Shown here in pieces: positions 62,216-64,000 of a DNA stretch of 64,000 nt. Every line of letters starts with the position of its first letter. Within the stretch, counting starts at the first letter, position 1. The notes beneath the pieces were generated by a model. It was given only the letters and a program-made list of their open reading frames with translations, was not told the origin of the DNA and did no database searches. The translations under genes were made by a program, and so were the position numbers. This DNA comes from Gymnopus androsaceus JB14 (lineage: Eukaryota > Basidiomycota > Agaricomycetes > Agaricales > Omphalotaceae): assembly GCA_009733575.1 (NCBI GenBank), contig ML769410.1:34343-98342 (forward strand), read 5' to 3'.

Positions 62216-62789
62216 CTAGGCAGTTAACAGTAATAGGAGTGCAGCCGATATTAACGAGACCATTCTACAAAAATTAATGGTCAAAAGAAGGTTGAACGGA
62301 GTGTAAGTAATATCCTTACAATAGTTGTTGTTCTCGCAGCAAACGGGCTGTTGAGTCTCAGAGCATGTACTCCCCGCGATATTGACGCAATTAAGGCCGC
62401 ACTGGAGCAACGCCATCAAGGCCCTGAACATCAACACCCAACAACTCCAACACGGCAGTAACGTCTTTTGAGGTGCACTGAGAGGCGTAATCATTGTCAG
62501 CTTTCTCGTAAAGATTTTCAAAGGCGGAGTCATCGTACAGATTGTACTGTCTTACAGCATTGTGCTTTATTGGTTCCGCCGGTGTTGCACTGAGAAACAG
62601 AAGTGCTCGTAGATTGGGCGGTGACCGTCACAGTCCTATAGGAGCATAAGCAACGAACGGTATTGACGCACAATCAAATATCATTGAACGTACGTGGTCG
62701 GTCCTCCATGTGCCATTGGTGGTGGGACTGGCCCCAGCAGCAACGACTAGGATAGCAAGAGCAACGACTTTGGAGATGGAAGAGAACAT
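62216..62789 (-). pseudogene. class I hydrophobin, copy 2, frameshifted
   Basis: Same four-exon plan as copy 1. Signal peptide MFSSISKVVALAILVVAAGA, then SQCNTGGTNKAQCCKTVQS, KDVTAVLELLGVDVQGLDGV, GLNCVNIAGSTC, QPVCCENNNY and GLVNIGCTPITV. All eight hydrophobin cysteines can be found. Relative to copy 1, extra single bases occur in the NGH codons (about 62711), at GTGCGGCC (about 62402), before the third donor site (about 62312) and just before the stop (about 62225), so the frame is broken four times. A TATAAAA lies at 62900-62906 on the minus strand. Confidence 0.75.
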
Positions 62790-63711
62790 TTTCAAGAATG
62801 TGATGAGCGCGAAGAAAAAACTGCTAGAGAAGATTGCTTTCGATAGTACTGGAACAGAGAGCTGTGTTCGAGTGAGTCTAGTCGATGGATCAGAGCAGCT
62901 TTTATACCCATTTACCAAGGCACGCATTGCTTGAGCTAGGGTCCGATGCGGAGCTTTTTGGTGACGCTGCCAGTCAATTATCGATTCAGCTCTTGCCACT
63001 GTAGAGGTTAGTCTGTCGAGGAGCAAATGTCCAAGGTCGTCATTGCGGGGGAAGAATAACCTGCCGCACGTACAATCAATCGCCTAATGCCACCAAAATG
63101 CCACCATAGCGCATCCGCTGCAGGTTCTAACTCCCAGTCGAGATATAGTGTAACCCAAAGTTGAGCGGAACTTAGGCTTCGTTGAGTCTAGAAGCAACTG
63201 GGTCAGCCATTTGACGGACCGAGAGACAAGTGGAGCGCGTCACGGTCAAAGATTTTGGAAGTCTTATTACCATGTGAGGTTCGAACGAAAGCTCTCGAAA
63301 TCGAGAAACGACGTTAGGGGTGCTCATTCGGCTGCAGCTGAGGGGATCGAGAGAAGGAGTTCGGTCACGGTCCATTCGCCAAGAGACTTTCAACTACGTT
63401 CCGACTCAGAGTCGTGCTGAACTTGAAGGATTAGAATTAGTGACGGTGGCACCAAGTTCTGAATTTAAAGAGCATGGATCCATGAATGTCGGAAAAACGC
63501 CGTACAGTCGCACTCCCACTCCCACTTTTCATGCTTCGATTCTAGTCTATATGAATTGGAAGCCCAGCTATACCTCCATCTTTTTTTTCCGCGGAGGCTT
63601 ATTACAGGGCCCAGAAGATATCATGAAATGAACGTCGGCGTAGCTCCACACATACTAGTAGTATATGCCTAGGATCAGGACAGTGTACATCGAGGGTTTA
63701 CCTCCTGGTCC
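62790..63711. other. hydrophobin copy 2 upstream region
   Basis: Diverged repeat of 58087-59330, including the promoter. The plus-strand frames at 63211-63631 lie in this repeated non-coding DNA and are not supported. Confidence 0.4.
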
Positions 63712-64000
63712 TTAATGACCATCACCCTTACCCTCGGGCTTCCTTGGCTTAAACACTGCCCGCTCCTTCACATTCTGCAGAATCGCTTCTACATTCCTCA
63801 TTGCCTCCCCTCGAGGCATAGCGGAAGATATTTTACGCCCTGCGCAAATTAAATCAGCTTTGAACCACGTTAGTAAATGTAAACGAAACACTGTACCTAT
63901 AATAGCCCAATTCCTCGTACTCGGTATCCTTAGCGTCTCACATTCAACCTCCCACCCAGCATGAGCACTAAGAGTCGCAAGCCATATCCGATACATTGAA
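63712..64000 (-). CDS. C-terminal exons of an unidentified gene, cut by window end
   Basis: Two exons joined by a GTACAG to GCAG intron (63839-63897) read IWLATLSAHAGWEVECETLR, IPSTRNWAII and GRKISSAMPRGEAMRNVEAI, ending PRKPEGKGDGH at 63712. Coding character and splice sites look real, and the gene extends beyond 64000. I do not recognise the family; the Lys-rich end is unremarkable. Confidence 0.55.
   Translation of the reverse strand, partial: SMYRIWLATLSAHAGWEVECETLRIPSTRNWAIIGTVFRLHLLTWFKADLICAGRKISSAMPRGEAMRNVEAILQNVKERAVFKPRKPEGKGDGH

Overview
This window looks like nuclear DNA of a mushroom-forming basidiomycete (Agaricomycetes). Genes are packed on both strands and are cut by many introns of about 45-60 nt. 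The gene set is typical of that group: class I hydrophobins, F-box families, a cytochrome P450, a plant-type UDP-glycosyltransferase, a TEA/ATTS transcription factor, small fruit-body-type secreted proteins, and the single-copy housekeeping genes SMC2 and WDR5. No database search was possible. Product names rest on motifs and on proteins I reconstructed by splicing exons by eye.

Layout. 0-2.2 kb: decayed Old Yellow Enzyme copies in inverted orientation. 3.1-9.2 kb: an isoprenylcysteine methyltransferase-like gene divergent from SMC2 (condensin). 9.6-14.2 kb: a short-chain dehydrogenase, a P450 and a convergent secreted protein. 15.2-17.0 kb: a NADAR-domain protein. 17-36.9 kb: a rearranged block. 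An inverted segmental duplication (about 16.4-19.5 kb against 34.2-36.9 kb) flanks a PD-(D/E)XK-like gene, an F-box gene, a secreted DGGF/NWAY protein and an XPF-like gene that may be the meiotic factor SHOC1/ZIP2. Debris of the same genes lies between them, along with a hAT-type MITE sitting inside an F-box remnant. 37-42.2 kb: an APH-like kinase and a GH2 beta-mannosidase. 43-53.1 kb: an F-box gene, a GRAM/TBC RabGAP, WDR5 and a TEA factor; WDR5 and TEA are divergent. 54.1-54.7 kb: a TA-flanked element with long terminal inverted repeats. 55-57 kb: an intact glycosyltransferase. 57-63.6 kb: duplicated segments carrying two disrupted hydrophobins, a second copy of the glycosyltransferase tail and a truncated amino-acid permease. 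A partial gene runs off the right edge.

Two general points matter for the reader. First, many conserved genes, including SMC2 and WDR5, carry single-base frameshifts, while others (P450, SDR, UGT, TEA, F-box) read cleanly. Residual assembly indels are the simplest explanation for the housekeeping genes, so 'pseudogene' calls here are provisional. Second, most of the structural interest lies in the 16-37 kb and 54-63 kb segments. There, duplication, inversion and small transposons have copied and broken a few gene families.
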